From assembly GCA_027924645.1 (NCBI GenBank), contig BSBN01001687.1, positions 7,006,001 through 7,070,000 on the forward strand: DNA of 64,000 bases, read 5' to 3'. The notes under the pieces were generated by a model. It did no database searches. It was not told the origin of the DNA and was given only the letters and a program-made list of their open reading frames with translations. Both the position numbers and the translations under genes were made by a program. Positions within the stretch are counted from its first letter, which is position 1; every line of letters starts with the position of its first letter. Below are positions 59,998-64,000 of the stretch, in pieces. The stretch comes from Cunninghamia lanceolata (Eukaryota > Streptophyta > Pinopsida > Cupressales > Cupressaceae).

Positions 59998-61465
59998 TCT
60001 CTATATAAAAATAATATAAAAAAATATTCATCAAATAATATTAATATTGTATTATGGTTATATCATAGAAGCAAATTAAAAACGAGTTTGTTGTTTTTAT
60101 AGTTAAAATTTTATTATATATCTATTTTCTTTGGTGCGAATAGAATCTTAATAAGGTTTATGCAAGCCCAACATCTTTATCAAAATTAAGCCAAAAAGTT
60201 GAAAGTTAAGATACATATAATAAATTCAGTTAGGGGCAGCATGCACAGCTCAAGGTTATAAAAAAATAGTATAATATATTTCTCTATATAAAAATAATAT
60301 TTAAAAAATATTCATCAAATAATATTAATAGTGTATTATGTTTATATCATAGAAGCCAATTCAAATGAGTTTGTTGTTTTTATAGTTAAAATTTCATTAT
60401 ATATTTATTTTCTTGGTGAGAATGGAATCTTAATAAGGTTTATGCAAGCCCAATATATTTATCACAATTAAGTTACAAGTTGAAATTTAAGATGCATATG
60501 ATAAATTCATTTAGGTAGATTTAGTATAGAGAAATATATTTAAAAAATTATTCATCAAATAATATTAATATTGTATTATGTTTAGATCATAGAAGGCAAT
60601 TCAAATGAGTTTGTTGTTTTTATAGTTAAAATTTCATTATATATCTATTTTCTTTGGTGAGAATAGAATCTTAGTAAGGTTTATGCAAGCCCAACATCTT
60701 TATCAAAATTAAGTTACAAATTGAAAGTTCAAATGCATATAATAAATTGATTAGGTAGATTTAATGTAATAGTGAAAGATTGTGACGTGCTCTTTGAGAA
60801 GTTTAATAGACTAAAAGAGTATATAAATTTTCTCTATATAAAAATAATATTAAAAAAATTATTCTTCAAATAATATTAATATTGTATTATGTTTATATCA
60901 TAGAAGCCAATTAAAATGAGTTTGTTGTTTTTATAGTTAAAATTTCATTATATATCTATTTTCTTTGGTGAGAATAGAATCTTAGTAAGGTTTATGCAAG
61001 CCCAACATCTTTATCAAAATTAACTTACAAGTTGAAAGTTAAGATGAATATAATAAATTCATTTAGGTAGATTTACTGTAATAGTGAAAGATTGTGATGT
61101 GCTCTTTGAAAAGTGTAATGATAGATTAAAGCAGTATATAAATTTTCTCTATATAAAAATAATAATAAAAAAAATTATACATCAAATAATATTAATATTG
61201 TATTATGCTTATATCATAGAAGCCAATTAAAACGAGTTTGTTATTTTTATAGTTAAAATTTCATTATATATCTATTTTCTTTGGTGAGAATAGAATCTTA
61301 CTAAGGTTTATGCAAGCCCAACATCTTTATCAAAATTAACTTACAAGTTGAAAGTTAAGATGAATATAATAAATTCATTTAGGTAGATTTACTGTAAAAG
61401 TGAAAAATTGTGACGTGCTCTTTGAGAAATTTAATGATAGAATAAAAGAGTATATAAATATAACT
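59998..61465. repeat. Satellite array, five units of about 260-315 bp
   Basis: Units start near 59998, 60281, 60532, 60831 and 61145, most with TCTCTATATAAAAATAATA; the third lacks that opening. Each contains CATCAAATAATATTAATATT, GAGTTTGTTGTTTTTATAG, TCTATTTTCTTTGGTGAGAA and GGTTTATGCAAGCCCAACAT. The last two or three units are most alike, including a GATTGTGACGTGCTCTTTGA end block, suggesting recent growth at that side. No coding sequence. Confidence 0.9.
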
Positions 61466-64000
61466 TTATTTAGCTAATCAACTATTTATTAGCCTTTTAT
61501 AATCATGCCCCAATTTATTAGTTTATAATATTCTAAGCCATCAACTTATGAACATCATGTCTTCTCAATGTCTCAGTTTGTCTAATATTTGTCACATAAC
61601 CAAATGTAAAATATAAAATGGAGAACTCATAAGAACTGAAATCAAAGATAAGATTTTCACAATCTATGAATTTATGACTAGCAATTTTAGAATATACTTT
61701 ATACAAGTTTTTAAATACAATTTTTATCAACATTTTATATTACACTTTATGATTTACTATCCAAAAGCAAAGGACAAAGAATTTAGAAATTTTTATTTTG
61801 TTCCATCTCTACTTAGAGAGATAACTAAAGAAAAATGAAATTTATAGAAATTACTGAAATATGAATTGTGTTAGTTTTCCCTTAGTTTTTTTGCAATAAA
61901 GGACAATTGATATCAAATTAGGTTCTAAGTCTAATAAGATTTGAGAATTTCAAAAATAATTCCCATAAGAAATTGTTTGAATGCAATGTAAAATGTCTTT
62001 GATTACCTACAATACAAATGGACATAGAGGGTGACATAAAGCCTCCAAAACATTAGTGGTTCATAAGAATGAAAATGAGGAAAAACAAAAAGATATGCCA
62101 ATGGATGCATAAAGTATAACATGCCAAATGGTTATGGTAAATGACTAAGTGAACTAAATCTTTTATTTAAATTTTTAATGGTCTTATTTATGAAAATTGA
62201 CATTAAGTTGTTGTAGATGATGAGTTTGCATATGTCTATTAATGGTCATCTTTTTCATATTGATTTAGAAAGAACACATATTGTCCAAATCCATCAATAT
62301 GTAGCATGAAGAAAAAAGTAGAGTGTAGCTATCTCAACTTTAGTGTTCATTGTTATTTCTACTATGAAAGCTATTTGATAGCATGCTATATTCTTTAAAC
62401 AATTTCAAATATCTATAATAAAATTTTAAAAATTATATATAATTATGGTACTAATTAGTGCATTTTTATATAAAATTTAAAATAGACACAAGATGAAGTT
62501 GATAGGTATTTTATTGTTATGCATAAGGCTAAGAATGATAGGTTATAAATAGAGGTGTAATACCATTTTTATGCATAGGAATTGTATTTTAAAAATTACA
62601 AATTCACCTTATATTTGATTGTATTATTCTAATATAATATAATATTTATTAAAATAAAGAAAGCTCAAGGTATGGATGGAGGGGTTGTGAGACTATTTCT
62701 TCCATGTGTATGTAGGGTTTTAGCATTTAAACATGGGTCATTTGTATATAATCACTTTAATTTAATTATTAGATTATAATTGTATGAAATTCATTAATTA
62801 AATTTTGAATGCATGAAATGCTATATTTTAATATGTGATATTAGTGCATTAACCATTTCTTAGTAGTTAGACACTCTAGTTTTACACATTGAATCTCTTA
62901 ATATTTATATGATCTAAACTTATAAATAATAAGGTGTAAACTACTTAATCACTATAACTAAATATTGAATAGTTCATCCCTTTAGAACTAATTTTTTTTC
63001 AAGATAGTTAAAGATGATTATCAAAATCTAAGATGAGTGTGGCTATTGACTTGTTTGTGCTACAAGAAGCACCATATAACCCCATTGAGAAGAAAATTCC
63101 TACAATACAATAAAACTGGGCAAGTTAAATATATAGATAAGTTAATCCTATGTTTTGAGAACCTTGTCCGTAACTTTTAAAATAATTTGCCACAATAATT
63201 TAAGGGTAACTAATATTTCAAGTCTTTAAGATATCTCCTTAAAAAATTTAAATTTATGTCCAACAAAATTTTAAAAATATAATTTAAATAATAAGAAATT
63301 TAAAAAATATTCTCTACTATCCTAATAAAACTAAACCATTCTCATCAATTAACTAATATTAGTGTAGAGGAGAAAAGTGCATACATTGTACTTTTCCTCT
63401 TTCATTTTATGTTGTTTTAGGTCGATGTATTTAATGCGTGACTTTAGCACATAATTTAACTATTTTGGTGCACTCACTTAACCAAGACCTTATCCAACAC
63501 TCAACTATGACACATCTCTATGTTCATAATCTACTTTCAATTTAGTTTCCACCATCTTGCTCATTCTTAACTAGATTGGAAATGTGATTTTGTCCCTTAG
63601 ACAGGATTGCAGGAGCAATTGCATCCCTCTATTTTTCAAATTTTAAAATCCTAACTTCCAAGGCTAACAATCTTAGTGTCTAACTATTACTTGTCAATGT
63701 GGGAGTCAAAAATTTAAATTATATGTCTAGGATTATGTATTTAAATGTATCATCCTAGTAGACTTGCACATTATTGAATGAATCATGAATTAAAGAGATC
63801 ACAAAATTATCAAAGAGCATTTTTCCTCTTGTAGGTAATCAATCATCAATCACCATCTATTAACATCCACCAACAATCTATATAATCAACATTCATTGTC
63901 ATGACACATTCCAAGTACAACTTTACACAATCACTCATTGGTTTGCTTTAAGATTTCACAAAAAAAATTAGCAATCAACATTGCAAACATTCATTGCCAC
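61466..64000. other. AT-rich region without recognised features
   Basis: No gene, element end or clear repeat could be supported up to the window edge. Confidence 0.5.

Overview
This window reads as plant nuclear DNA with very low gene density, built mostly of old, nested and broken retroelements. Only one gene looks intact: a class A GATA-type zinc finger transcription factor on the minus strand at about 53.65-56.8 kb. The low gene density, many decayed LINE, Ty3/gypsy and Ty1/copia relics, large solo LTRs and AT-rich spacers suggest a large plant genome, plausibly a gymnosperm. That is inference; nothing here fixes the species. No rRNA, tRNA, CRISPR or prokaryotic feature was seen.

Layout, left half. 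1-260 is the end of an LTR running off the window edge; its family recurs as a complete solo LTR at 19537-20720. 2166-2514 is a complete miniature LTR element (TRIM) with a 5-bp target duplication. 3016-14867 is one long L1-type LINE on the minus strand, bounded by a 14-bp target duplication. It encodes ORF1 (DUF4283 and zinc knuckle), ORF2 (endonuclease, reverse transcriptase, zinc-binding domain, RNase H) and an unexpected third long ORF downstream of RNase H. A 3.84-kb solo LTR (8221-12059, 5-bp duplication) splits ORF2. 15760-17853 is a second LINE fragment, followed by a copia-type LTR (17854-18339) and a copia gag/protease relic that is split by the 1.18-kb solo LTR.

Middle. 21722-32280 is a Ty3/gypsy element (A) with a 5' LTR, initiator-Met PBS, gag, protease, RT, RNase H and the start of integrase; its 3' end is missing. 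A second, shorter LTR element (B, 23893-29123) sits inside its gag. B has two 1.53-kb LTRs and a gag-protease frame but no RT, RNase H or integrase, so it is non-autonomous. A and B begin with almost the same LTR sequence and use the same PBS. 33365-35437 looks like a copia-type solo LTR. 37403-40320 is a second large gene-less solo LTR with a 5-bp duplication.

Right half. Three short LINE derivatives (40612-41580, 44549-44832, 46770-47121) share the 3' tail of the long LINE; the first keeps only ORF1 sequence. A fourth LINE piece (49024-50030, 14-bp target duplication) sits inside the second copy of a tandem duplication. There are minisatellites near 46.2 and 47.4 kb, a PPR-like gene relic near 51 kb, the GATA gene, then about 3 kb without recognisable genes. 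A satellite of about 300-bp units (59998-61465) and AT-rich sequence follow to the end.

The elements form a datable stack: LINE then solo LTR; gypsy A then B; copia gag then solo LTR; tandem duplication then LINE. The most unusual items are the three-ORF LINE, the A/B autonomous/non-autonomous pair, the iterated palindromes in the 19.5-kb LTR family, and the set of non-coding or ORF1-only units sharing one LINE tail.
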